Origin: JAVBJV01 sp031546815
Lineage (GTDB): Bacteria > Pseudomonadota > Alphaproteobacteria > Acetobacterales > Acetobacteraceae
Direction: 5' to 3'
DNA length: 64,000 nt
Assembly (NCBI GenBank): GCA_031546815.1
Contig: JAVBJV010000017.1
Coordinates: 1-64,000, forward strand
A model generated the notes under the pieces. That model searched no databases and was not told the origin of the DNA. It saw nothing but the letters and a program-made list of their open reading frames with translations. Position 1 is the stretch's first letter. Each line of letters opens with the position of its first letter. A program made the translations under genes and the position numbers. Of the stretch, positions 17,265-24,993 are shown piece after piece.

Positions 17265-18448
17265 TGATCGCCTTCCGCCTGGCGCTGGCCGATCTTCGGC
17301 ACGAGAAACTGATGGCGCTGTGCACCACGCTGGCCGTCGCCGCCGTGCTCGCCCCGCTGCTGGTGCTGGCCGGGCTGCGCAGCGGCGTGATCGAGGGGTT
17401 GCGCGCGGCACTGCTGGAAGATGCACGCGCGCGCGAAATCGTCTCGGCATCCAACAGCACGTTCACGCAGGACTGGTTGCAACAGATCCGCGCCCGCCCC
17501 GACATCACCTTCATCGCCCCACGCACCCGCGCCCTGGCCGCCACGCTACTGTTGGAACGCGCGGACGGCACACGGCAGAGCCGGGTGGAGCTGATCCCAT
17601 CAGACACTGGCGACCCATTGCTGGCGGGCGATGCCCCACAGGGCGAAGGGCTGATCCTTTCCACACAGGCGGCGGCGCGGCTTGATGCGCGCGCAGGCGA
17701 TGTGCTGATCGGCCGGTTGGGCCGCATTCTGGAAGGACGGCGCGAAACGCTGGCGCTGGAATTCCGCGTGCAGAGCATCGCCCCGGTCTCGGCCTTTGCG
17801 CGTGATGGAGCGTTCATCACCCTGCCCGTCGCCACAGGGCTCGAGGACTGGCAGGAAGGCCGCGGCACTCTGACCACCACCGCCGATCTGCGCACACTGG
17901 ACACCCGCGTCAGCTTCGCCGGTTTCCGCGCCTATGCCCGCCAGATCGAGGATATTCCCCCGCTGGTCGCCATGTTCCGCGCGGGCGAGATCGAAACCGT
18001 CTCGCGCGCGGAAGATGTGGCGCAGTTGCTGACGCTGGATCGCGGCCTCTCGCGGCTGTTCTTCATCATCGCGCTGGTGGGGGGGATCGGGTTTCTGCTG
18101 TCTCTGGGCGCCGGGCTGTGGGCGAATGTGGTGCGCAAGCGCATGTCGCTGGCAGGGCTGCGACTGATGGGCGCGCAACGCAGCGTGCTGATCGTGTTCC
18201 CCACCGCGCAGGCGGCTGTCTTGTCAGTCGGCGGTGCGCTGCTGGCAGTGGCGCTGGCACAGGGCACGGCAGCGGCGATCAACGCCGGGTTCGACATTGC
18301 GACGTTCAATCACAAACTGTGCGACATTACGCTGATGCATTGCGTGATCGGCGTGAGCTTCGCGCTGGTGGGGGCGTTGCTCGCCTCGACCCTGGCGGCG
18401 TGGCATGCCAGCACGACAGAACCTTTTGATGCGGTCCGGGGGCCATAA
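17261..18448 (+). CDS. FtsX/MacB-type ABC permease
   Basis: A 395-residue permease whose ATG overlaps the ATPase stop by 4 bases. It has one N-terminal transmembrane helix (about 18-40), a large periplasmic domain (about 45-260) and three C-terminal helices (about 272-295, 320-345, 355-380). This is the four-helix MacB/LolCE/FtsX plan of type VII ABC systems, which do not transport across the inner membrane but couple ATP hydrolysis to periplasmic work, such as extracting lipoproteins or activating hydrolases. Substrate unknown; the neighbouring vWA and SUMF1-fold proteins are candidate periplasmic partners. The stop is directly followed by the next ATG. Confidence 0.88.
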   Translation: MMIAFRLALADLRHEKLMALCTTLAVAAVLAPLLVLAGLRSGVIEGLRAALLEDARAREIVSASNSTFTQDWLQQIRARPDITFIAPRTRALAATLLLERADGTRQSRVELIPSDTGDPLLAGDAPQGEGLILSTQAAARLDARAGDVLIGRLGRILEGRRETLALEFRVQSIAPVSAFARDGAFITLPVATGLEDWQEGRGTLTTTADLRTLDTRVSFAGFRAYARQIEDIPPLVAMFRAGEIETVSRAEDVAQLLTLDRGLSRLFFIIALVGGIGFLLSLGAGLWANVVRKRMSLAGLRLMGAQRSVLIVFPTAQAAVLSVGGALLAVALAQGTAAAINAGFDIATFNHKLCDITLMHCVIGVSFALVGALLASTLAAWHASTTEPFDAVRGP

Positions 18449-20071
18449 ATGTTTTTCAAACTGCGTGCTGCGCTGACGCTGTGTGTGCTCTCCCTGCCCG
18501 TCGTCGCGCAGGCGGCCGACTGGGAAGAACGCTTCTACAACCCCAAACCCGAAGCCGGAGACCTTGTGCTGCCGATCCCGTGCGGCGGGTCCATCGTGTT
18601 CCGCGAAGTGACCACACCTGCGGGCAATGGCGCGCTCGACGATCGGCCGGTGACGCTTGGTTCGCCCGATGCGACGCTGGGGTATAGCGAGTTCGTGCGC
18701 AACACGTTCCTCAGCGGCGGATTTGCCTCGCCACAGGGTGGGCGGCGTTACTGGATTGGCAAATACGAAATCACCCGCGACCAGTATGCCGCCGTCACCA
18801 ACTCCACCTGCGCCGACCCCGCCGCCGATGGCCGCCGCGCACAGGGTGAAGTGTCGTGGTTCGACGCCATCGGCTTCACCGAACGTCTGTCCATCTGGCT
18901 GCTCGCCAACGCGCGCAACAAGCTGCCCGAACAGGACGGCGTGCGCGGCTTCGTGCGCCTGCCGACCGAGGACGAATGGGAATACGCCGCCCGTGGCGGT
19001 GCCGCCGTGGGCGAGGCCGATTTCGCCGCCGCCACCTTCCCGATGCCCGACGGCGTGGACCGTTATGTGATGGCGGGCAGCCGCCGCACCGGTGGGCGCG
19101 TGCAGGCCATCGGGCAGTTGGAACCGAACCCGCTGGGGATCTTCGACATACTGGGCAACGTGTCGGAAATGACTCTGGAACCCTATCGCCTGAACCGCGT
19201 GGGACGTGCGCATGGGCAGGCAGGGGGTGTGATTGTGCGCGGTGGCAGCTACAGCGACCAGCCCGCCAACATCCGCAGCAGCCAGCGCGACGAACTGCCG
19301 CCGTTCGATGCCGCACGCGGCACCCCCACGCGCCTGCCGCAGGTGGGGTTCCGCGTGGTGCTGGCCGCCCCCGCCACCACCAGCCTGCCGCAGACCGAAC
19401 GGGTGCGCGAGGCGTTCACCCGCGAGAGCACTGCCGAGGAAACCCGCGCCCGCGATGCCGCCAACGACCCGCGTCGCGCGCTGGCCCTGCTGCGCGAACG
19501 CACCACCGATCAGGCGACCAAACAGGCCTTGCAGAGTCTGGACGCCCAGCTTGCATCCGACGCCCGCGCGCGCGCCGATGCGCAGCGCCAGGTAGTGCGG
19601 GCGGAATTCGAATCGATGACCATCCTCGCCTACTCCGCCTGGGACGCAGACCGGCGCGCAAAGGAAGTGCGCAACATCATCGGCGACACCAGCCTGACAC
19701 AGAGCATGAACGTGCAGGACATCGACCGTTATCGCAACGCCGCCGATGCGCAGGAACGCGTGGCTGTGGCGGTGACCGATGCGTATGTGCGCACGCTGCG
19801 TCAGATGGCGGAATCGGTGCCGCGCAGCGTCGCGGCGGAAGAAGCCGCCGTGCACCGGCGTGAACTTGCTGAACGCGGCATGGGGCGTTTTGTCGCGTTC
19901 AACGAAACGGCGGACCGCCATCTGCGCGGCGCAATGACGGGCACGCTGCCGAACCGCGAACAACTGCAACGCGACTTCGCCGCGGCAGCCGCACAGCCGG
20001 CGCAATCACAGCAACAAGCCCCGGCGCAGCAGTCCGCGCCACAATCTGCCCCGCAACAGCGCAGGCGCTGA
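18449..20071 (+). CDS. Secreted SUMF1-fold protein without catalytic cysteines
   Basis: A 540-residue protein with a signal peptide (1-23, ending AQAAD). Residues about 40-310 form a SUMF1/formylglycine-generating-enzyme fold, with YWIGKYEITRDQYAAV, RLPTEDEWEYAARGG, LGNVSEM and VIVRGGSYSD. In true FGE the GGS motif is followed by the catalytic cysteines; here the segment reads RGGSYSDQPANIRSSQRDE with no cysteine, so sulfatase activation is unlikely and a binding role is more plausible. The C-terminal 230 residues are helical and charged, ending in a Q/P/A-rich tail. It begins right at the permease stop (0 bases between), so it is a likely periplasmic partner of the ABC machine. Confidence 0.85.
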   Translation: MFFKLRAALTLCVLSLPVVAQAADWEERFYNPKPEAGDLVLPIPCGGSIVFREVTTPAGNGALDDRPVTLGSPDATLGYSEFVRNTFLSGGFASPQGGRRYWIGKYEITRDQYAAVTNSTCADPAADGRRAQGEVSWFDAIGFTERLSIWLLANARNKLPEQDGVRGFVRLPTEDEWEYAARGGAAVGEADFAAATFPMPDGVDRYVMAGSRRTGGRVQAIGQLEPNPLGIFDILGNVSEMTLEPYRLNRVGRAHGQAGGVIVRGGSYSDQPANIRSSQRDELPPFDAARGTPTRLPQVGFRVVLAAPATTSLPQTERVREAFTRESTAEETRARDAANDPRRALALLRERTTDQATKQALQSLDAQLASDARARADAQRQVVRAEFESMTILAYSAWDADRRAKEVRNIIGDTSLTQSMNVQDIDRYRNAADAQERVAVAVTDAYVRTLRQMAESVPRSVAAEEAAVHRRELAERGMGRFVAFNETADRHLRGAMTGTLPNREQLQRDFAAAAAQPAQSQQQAPAQQSAPQSAPQQRRR

Positions 20072-20075
20072 TAAA

Positions 20076-20492
20076 ATGAAGTGGCCGGATTTATACAGCA
20101 GCCGCATGGCGCGGATGCCTTATCTGGCAAGCATGGTGCTGATGTTTTTTATCCGGCGCACCTTCGAACACTCGCTGCTCTCCTATGTTGGCCCCAGGCC
20201 AGATCCGGAATTGCTGCTTGGTTTCTATCTGACCATCAGCGCTGCCCTCCTGGCCGTCATCGCCATTCTGGTCATCAACCGGCTGCACGACTTCGATGCA
20301 TCAGGCTGGTGGGTAACAGCGTATCTGGCGCTCTCGGTCGCGCCGGCTGTGCCGTTGCCTTACGATCTTCATGTCTTCGCCAGATACATATTGGTTATCG
20401 CCAACATCCCGCTTATCTGCATGCGCGGCACACCGGACGAAAACCGTTTCGGGCCGCCAACACGAAGCCTGCCGTTTTTCACATCACGATAA
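20076..20492 (+). CDS. DUF805-family membrane protein
   Basis: The last gene of the operon, 4 bases after the SUMF1-fold gene. The 138 residues have several transmembrane helices (about 14-30, 45-66, 75-95, 100-118). The features NRLHDFDASGWW and RGTPDENRFGPPT match the conserved R-x-HD and G-x-x-x-x-NRFGP elements of DUF805 inner-membrane proteins. The family has no established function. A very strong hairpin terminator begins at the stop codon. Its close spacing suggests it belongs to the same unit, though it could be a bystander that joined the operon end. Confidence 0.82.
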   Translation: MKWPDLYSSRMARMPYLASMVLMFFIRRTFEHSLLSYVGPRPDPELLLGFYLTISAALLAVIAILVINRLHDFDASGWWVTAYLALSVAPAVPLPYDLHVFARYILVIANIPLICMRGTPDENRFGPPTRSLPFFTSR

Positions 20493-20523
20493 AAAAGGGG
20501 AGCACCGCAGTGCTCCCCTTTTT
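20493..20523. terminator. Strong bidirectional terminator
   Basis: A perfect stem (ggggagcac at 20497-20505 with gtgctcccc at 20510-20518) has a 4-base loop and is flanked by A-rich and T-rich runs (A tract up to 20496, T tract 20519-20523). It is symmetrical and serves both the srf-type operon and the convergent lipoprotein genes. Confidence 0.92.
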
Positions 20524-20537
20524 CAATTCACCTGCTC

Positions 20538-21029
20538 TTACAGACCGGCCAGAGCATCCAGCGAACGACGCAGACGTTCCTGCGCGGCCGAACGTGCGGC
20601 GAGATCAGCATCGCTCTGAGCTGCTGCTGTGCGCAGGCGCTGGCTTTCGGCCAGTGCGTCCTGCGCTTCCTGCATCTGCGGGCCGGAGGCACCGCGTGCC
20701 TGCGCCAGTTGCAGACGGTTGCGCAACCCGGCCAGTTCGCGGTCCTGCTGCGCCACGCGGGCGCGACGCTGGGCAAGCGTCTGCTGCGCGATCTGCTGCT
20801 GGCGCTGGGCCGAAGCGGCATCGGCCTGCTGTGTCGCCGCGTTCTGTTGTGCTGACACGCGCGTATCGTTCAGCGTATCCTGACGGTTCTGATATCCACC
20901 GCCCATGGCGCAGCCAAGCCCACTGATGAAGCCGGTCTGGGTCGGGTCGCAGGCTTGCTGACTGGAACAACCAGCAAGGCCCAATACGGCGACAGCCGCA
21001 ACTGCCGCGATTTTGTTCATACGGATCAT
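20538..21029 (-). CDS. Coiled-coil lipoprotein
   Basis: A 163-residue protein with a signal ending in the lipobox LGLAGC, followed by a short Cys/Gly-containing segment (CDPTQTGFISGLGCAMGGGY). The rest is a long Q/A/R-rich coiled coil with QQQIAQQTLAQRRARVAQQD and similar repeats. The start at 21029 is preferred because it overlaps the upstream gene's stop as ATGA; an ATG three codons later is possible. No family is recognised. The pair of lipoproteins reads towards the srf-type operon and shares its terminator. Probably anchored in the inner or outer membrane with a periplasmic helical rod. Confidence 0.78.
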   Translation of the reverse strand: MIRMNKIAAVAAVAVLGLAGCSSQQACDPTQTGFISGLGCAMGGGYQNRQDTLNDTRVSAQQNAATQQADAASAQRQQQIAQQTLAQRRARVAQQDRELAGLRNRLQLAQARGASGPQMQEAQDALAESQRLRTAAAQSDADLAARSAAQERLRRSLDALAGL

Positions 21030-21727
21030 GCGTTCGGCACCACCAGCAGCGCACGCGACAATGCGTTGGCTGCTGCCCCCATTTCACGTCCGGACGCACT
21101 CACCTGCCCGGCAGACGAATTCAGCTGGCGTGCACGCGACTGTGCCCCTGCTGTGTTCATGGCATTGCTGGTCCGGCCCGCATCGGCTGTCAGCTTGTTC
21201 ATCGCATCCAGCTCGCGACGATAGACGTTGGTCTGCGAACGAAACTGCGCTGCGGTGATCTGGCCGGCGCGATACCGCGCATCCAGCTGGGCAATGTGCT
21301 GTTCGGCCTGCGCAGTGATGGCGCGCGCATTCATCGCATAACCGCGGAACTTATCGGCATCGGCGTTCGCACGATTGATCGAGGCAACCAACGCTGCCTC
21401 TGTATTCGCCTGGGTCTGCGCATTATTGGCGACCAGCGCACCAGCGCCGGCGCCTGCTGCCACACCGACCCCTGCACCGATCAGCGCACCGCGGCCACCC
21501 CCGGCCAGAGCGCCAACCCCTGCCCCCAGAAGACCGCCGATGGCGCCGCCTTCCAGAATTGTTTCTGTTGTGCGCACGCGCGGCACATAGTCAGGGCTAT
21601 CCCACTGGCCGACGCCAGAGCGCAGCGCCTGTTGCTGCGGCGACAGGTTGCTGTCCGTTTCCATACAACCGACGGCAAGAAACGCCATGCATACCGGGAC
21701 GACAAACAAACGAAACAGTTTCCGCAT
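21026..21727 (-). CDS. Glycine-zipper lipoprotein
   Basis: Started at ATG 21727, giving 233 residues with a clean lipoprotein signal (MRKLFRLFVVPVCMAFLAVGC); longer versions upstream have no signal logic. After a linker comes a glycine-zipper segment of about 45 residues (GGLLGAGVGALAGGGRGALI and on), which usually inserts into or packs against membranes, then a helical domain with QAEQHIAQLDARYRAGQIT. The last four bases overlap the coiled-coil lipoprotein start, so the two are translated together and may form one envelope complex. Glycine-zipper lipoproteins such as SlyB/OsmB are often stress induced; no exact family is assigned. Confidence 0.78.
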   Translation of the reverse strand: MRKLFRLFVVPVCMAFLAVGCMETDSNLSPQQQALRSGVGQWDSPDYVPRVRTTETILEGGAIGGLLGAGVGALAGGGRGALIGAGVGVAAGAGAGALVANNAQTQANTEAALVASINRANADADKFRGYAMNARAITAQAEQHIAQLDARYRAGQITAAQFRSQTNVYRRELDAMNKLTADAGRTSNAMNTAGAQSRARQLNSSAGQVSASGREMGAAANALSRALLVVPNA

Positions 21728-21948
21728 TTGCGAAAAAGCAGGAACGACTGAAGCACTCACGAGGGCGTCTCCATCAGAAGATGTTGCACATTCAAACCGC
21801 AAGATGCCAGCCGGACAGACAGCAGGATAGACGCTTAGGATTCCTGGACTACACAGAAACGGCACCTGAACTAGGATTTTCTACCATCAAGTGAAAAAAA
21901 ATGCGCGCCTAAAAATGAACAAACAGCAAGAATTTCCCCGCGCCAGCG

Positions 21949-22524
21949 TTACTGTTCTTCTGTCTTCATCCATCCTGGAATATTCCGCCGGAATGTCGGC
22001 TGGCCGTGTCCGGTGGCGGCTTCGACCGGCGTAGTATTGCCACCTGATGCCACCGGACGGTCGGCAAACCGGCCGTGCTGGATCAGCCGGTCATACAGCA
22101 CCAACGCCCCGGCTACCGCCAGATTCAGCGAAAACCGGGTGGGAATCCGCACCACATGGTCGCACCGCTCCAGCATTGCCGCCGTCAGCCCGCCGCGTTC
22201 AGCCCCCAGCACATAGGCGGCCGAGACCGGATGCCGGAACGAGGGAAGATCCGCCGCATCGTCGGTAATCTCGATCCCCACCAGCGCGCAGCGTTCGGGC
22301 AGCAGCAGCTCGGTCGGGGTATCGAACCGGTAAACCGGGACATGGGTGGGCGTGTCGGACGTGTCGGCACGGCGGGCATCACGGGCGGAAAACCCGGCGC
22401 CGACCGAGAACGCGAACGACGCATCGAACGCATGCGCGGTGCGCAGTAACGCCCCAAAATTAGCGGGTTTGCTGATGCCCTCGGCCCCGATGCCGAAAAA
22501 ACCGCGTGATCTGACTGGTTGCAT
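21949..22524 (-). CDS. SpoU/TrmH-family RNA 2'-O-methyltransferase
   Basis: A 191-residue single-domain SPOUT methyltransferase. It begins GFFGIGAEGISKPANFGALLRTAHAF, where the N-x-G-x-x-R-x-A motif 1 is visible, has AYVLGAERGGL (motif 2) and ends with IPTRFSLNLAVAGALVLYD (motif 3, knot and AdoMet site). It transfers a methyl group to a ribose 2'-OH of tRNA or rRNA; which base cannot be told from sequence alone. There is no N-terminal substrate-binding domain, as in TrmL-like enzymes. It is divergent from the methyltransferase at 22599, with about 75 bases between for promoters. Confidence 0.88.
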   Translation of the reverse strand: MQPVRSRGFFGIGAEGISKPANFGALLRTAHAFDASFAFSVGAGFSARDARRADTSDTPTHVPVYRFDTPTELLLPERCALVGIEITDDAADLPSFRHPVSAAYVLGAERGGLTAAMLERCDHVVRIPTRFSLNLAVAGALVLYDRLIQHGRFADRPVASGGNTTPVEAATGHGQPTFRRNIPGWMKTEEQ

Positions 22525-22598
22525 GCACGCTCCATACCGATTCCGGCCATGAATGGGAACGGCTTCAATTTTTCCGGGAATCCCTTACACAGGGCACC

Positions 22599-23843
22599 AT
22601 GAACGACAGCACCGATCAGCGCGTTGCCGCGCAGTATGAAGCCTACCCCTATCCCATGCGCGACCCGAAGGACGAGGCCAAGCGCCTTGTCGCGGGCAGC
22701 CCCAGCAATCTGGCCGAGATCGACCATTGGGTGTTCGGCGCCAACCGCCCTGCCTCGGCCCCGCTGAACGTGCTGATCGCGGGCGGCGGCACGGGTGACG
22801 CGACGATCATGCTGGCCCAGCAGATGGCCGATGCTGGCCGCGCGGGCACTGTCACCTACCTCGACCGTTCTTCCACTGCGCGTGAGATCGCCCAGGCACG
22901 GGCCAAGGCGCGTGGCCTCACCAACATCGTCTGGGAAGACCGTTCGTTGCTCGACCTGCCCGGTTCCGGGCTGGGGCCGTTCAACTACATCGACTGCTGC
23001 GGCGTGCTGCATCACCTGCCCGATCCGGGTCGCGGGCTGCGGGCGCTGTCGTCGGTGTTGGCGCCGCATGGCGGCATGGGGCTGATGGTCTACGCACCGC
23101 ACGGCCGCACCGGGGTTTACATGGTGCAGGACGCACTGCGCCTGCTGGCCCCCGCCTCGGACGATCTGGCCGACCGCGTCGGCACGGCGCGCCGGGTGCT
23201 GAAGCAGCTGCCGCAGACCAACTGGTTCACGCAGAACCCGTTCATCAGCGACCACACACGCGGCGGCGATGCGGGGCTTTACGACCTGTTGCTGCACGAA
23301 CGCGACCGCGCCTTCACGGTACCGCAGTTTGCCGAACTGCTCGACGATAACGGGCTGCAGGTGAATTGCTGGCTCGACCCGATGCGCTACACGCCCGAGA
23401 CCTATCTGGCCGACCCGAAACTGCGCGCCAAGGCCGCGTCGCTCGACACATTGTCGCGCGCCGCGCTGGCCGAGGCGCTGGCCGGCAATATGGGCGTGCA
23501 CGTGGTCTACTGCACCCGCAAGGGCGAGGTCCTGGCCACCCGCGACCACACCGCCCCCGACGCCGTGCCGATGATCCGCGGGCTGGACCCGCAGACGGCG
23601 GTAGATTCGATCCAGCCGAACGGGTCGGTCGGTGTATTCTTCGACGGGTTCCGCACCACGCTGGCACTGCCGCGTCTGGCAGCCACCATCCTAAAGCTGG
23701 TGGATGGCACACGCACGCTGGGCGAGATCCGCGCCACGCTGCTGGAACGGGGCATTCCGGACGAGGCCATCACCCGCGACTGGGCATTGCTGTGGCAGGC
23801 GCTGAATTCGTTGAACCGCCTGCTGCTGAAGCCCCACGCTTAA
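22599..23843 (+). CDS. SAM-dependent class I methyltransferase
   Basis: A 414-residue protein. It opens with YEAYPYP, a segment often seen at the start of this methyltransferase family, then the AdoMet-binding motif I VLIAGGGTGDAT (about residues 58-69), an acidic second strand (TYLDRS) and a motif IV-like FNYIDCCGVLHHL. The C-terminal 150 residues form an additional domain. Its substrate is not known from sequence; similar proteins act on small molecules or proteins. The next gene begins 4 bases after its TAA, suggesting co-transcription with the YdcF-like gene. Confidence 0.85.
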   Translation: MNDSTDQRVAAQYEAYPYPMRDPKDEAKRLVAGSPSNLAEIDHWVFGANRPASAPLNVLIAGGGTGDATIMLAQQMADAGRAGTVTYLDRSSTAREIAQARAKARGLTNIVWEDRSLLDLPGSGLGPFNYIDCCGVLHHLPDPGRGLRALSSVLAPHGGMGLMVYAPHGRTGVYMVQDALRLLAPASDDLADRVGTARRVLKQLPQTNWFTQNPFISDHTRGGDAGLYDLLLHERDRAFTVPQFAELLDDNGLQVNCWLDPMRYTPETYLADPKLRAKAASLDTLSRAALAEALAGNMGVHVVYCTRKGEVLATRDHTAPDAVPMIRGLDPQTAVDSIQPNGSVGVFFDGFRTTLALPRLAATILKLVDGTRTLGEIRATLLERGIPDEAITRDWALLWQALNSLNRLLLKPHA

Positions 23844-23846
23844 ACA

Positions 23847-24344
23847 GTGCGTCCGGCCATCATCATTTTTGGTGCCGCCGTGCATCCGGGCGGCGTGCCG
23901 TCGCGCACGCTGCGCCGACGGGTGGAAGGCGCGCTGGCATTCGGGCGGACGCTGGATAATCCGCTCTACGTCCCCACCGGCGGGCTTGGGAAACATCCCC
24001 CGTCCGAGGCCGCTGTGATGGCGGGTCTGCTGATGCAGGCTGGCGTGCCCAAGGACGCGATCCTGCGCGAGGATACGGCACACGACACGATGTCCTCGGT
24101 CTACGCCGTGCGTGCGTTACTGCGCGACCACGACGGCCCGGTCTATGCCGCCACGTCGGGGTATCATCTGCTGCGCTGTGTGATGTTGCTGCGTCTGGCG
24201 GGCATCCAAGCCCGCATGGCCGAGCCGCCGAAACAGGCGTTCCGCGATGTGGCCTACTGGTGGCTGCGCGAAGCCGCTGCCATTCCGTATGACCTGTTGC
24301 TGATTTTGTGGGACAGACTACGCGGAAAATCGCCACCCGACTGA
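23847..24344 (+). CDS. YdcF/SanA-family DUF218 protein
   Basis: A GTG-started 165-residue protein with the DUF218 pattern: IIIFGAAVHPGGVPS at the N-terminus, a PTGGLGKHPPSEA loop, DTAHDTMSSVYAV and SGYHLLRCVMLLR. A hydrophobic helix lies near the C-terminus. Members (SanA, ElyC, YdcF) are linked to envelope integrity or bind AdoMet-like ligands, without a settled reaction. It sits 4 bases downstream of the methyltransferase gene. Downstream lies a copy of the dispersed repeat and the convergent FYDLN gene. Confidence 0.85.
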   Translation: MRPAIIIFGAAVHPGGVPSRTLRRRVEGALAFGRTLDNPLYVPTGGLGKHPPSEAAVMAGLLMQAGVPKDAILREDTAHDTMSSVYAVRALLRDHDGPVYAATSGYHLLRCVMLLRLAGIQARMAEPPKQAFRDVAYWWLREAAAIPYDLLLILWDRLRGKSPPD

Positions 24345-24404
24345 TCGGGCGGCTCCGAAAACTGCCGCCCGAAAATCCGCAGAAAGATCGTTCGAGACCG
24401 TGTT

Positions 24405-24510
24405 GTGGTGAGTCGTATGATGGTGCTTTCCGAGCACCAGCGCGCAGCGGACTTAAGTCCGTGAGCACTGGCGCGCAGGAAAGTGCCGTCAGACGGCCGC
24501 TACAGCGCAG
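24405..24510 (+). repeat. Dispersed ~106-bp repeat, copy A
   Basis: Aligns without gaps over 106 bases to the reverse complement of 32981-33086 (copy B); I count 79 identical bases. The core contains the palindrome CGGACTTAAGTCCG flanked by direct repeats GAGCACCAGCGCGCAG and GAGCACTGGCGCGCAG. It lies between the convergent YdcF-like and FYDLN genes. Confidence 0.8.
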
Positions 24511-24524
24511 TATCGGACGATCTT

Positions 24525-24860
24525 TTAGGTTTCTTCGTCGTCGGCGACGACTTCAACCTCGATCTCGCCTTCAAGATCGTCGGCTTCTTCGATGTCGGAA
24601 GTGTCTTCCAGCACCGAGTCATCGTCCTCGTCGTCGAGGCCTTCGACTTCGATGTCCACGCCGTCCGTATCGACGTCGGCGGGCGAAGCTTCTTTCTTCT
24701 TCTTCGTGTCGACGGGCGCGGCAGCGCGGCGCACGCGCGGCTGATCGGCCGGCTGTTCGGTTTCGCAGCGCGGGCACGTGGCCGGCGTTTTCATCAGGTC
24801 GTAGAAGCGGGCGCCGCAGGACACGCAGGTCCGCTTTGTGCCGAGTTCTGGCTTTACCAT
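24525..24860 (-). CDS. FYDLN-acid family protein (TIGR02300)
   Basis: A 111-residue protein starting MVKPELGTKR; the ATG at 24860 is chosen because AAGGG lies 6 bases upstream, whereas an ATG two codons earlier directly abuts it. The family mark is visible: CVSCGARFYDL followed by a CPRC pair, a probable zinc-binding knuckle. The C-terminal half is a very acidic tail with a lysine patch. TIGR02300 proteins are confined to Alphaproteobacteria and have no established function. The acidic tail suggests interaction with basic proteins or RNA-binding machinery, which is inference. Confidence 0.93.
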   Translation of the reverse strand: MVKPELGTKRTCVSCGARFYDLMKTPATCPRCETEQPADQPRVRRAAAPVDTKKKKEASPADVDTDGVDIEVEGLDDEDDDSVLEDTSDIEEADDLEGEIEVEVVADDEET

Positions 24861-24943
24861 GTCCATCCCTTGGAAAGACGTGAAATCAGGCGGCGCGATT
24901 GCCGCATTACGCCGCGCCTGTCAAACATTGTTCGCAAGAACGT

Positions 24944-24949
24944 TATAAT
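24944..24949 (+). promoter_or_regulatory. Candidate -10 element of aroA
   Basis: A perfect TATAAT 45 bases before the aroA ATG, in an A/T-rich patch of an otherwise GC-rich gap. The best upstream element at proper spacing (TCAAAC, 17 bases away) is a poor -35 box, so the promoter assignment is tentative. Confidence 0.45.
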
Positions 24950-24993
24950 TTCTCCCCCTGTCTGCCCTCCGCCCTACATGCTAGAGGCCCATT

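Noticed and set aside
18224..20005. A long minus-strand frame opposite the SUMF1-fold gene
   Set aside because: No domain; a shadow of high-GC third positions in the plus-strand gene.
22185..23549. A 454-codon minus-strand frame joining the methyltransferase antisense to the SpoU gene
   Set aside because: Only the last part is the real SpoU gene, in a different frame; the rest is antisense to a solid methyltransferase.
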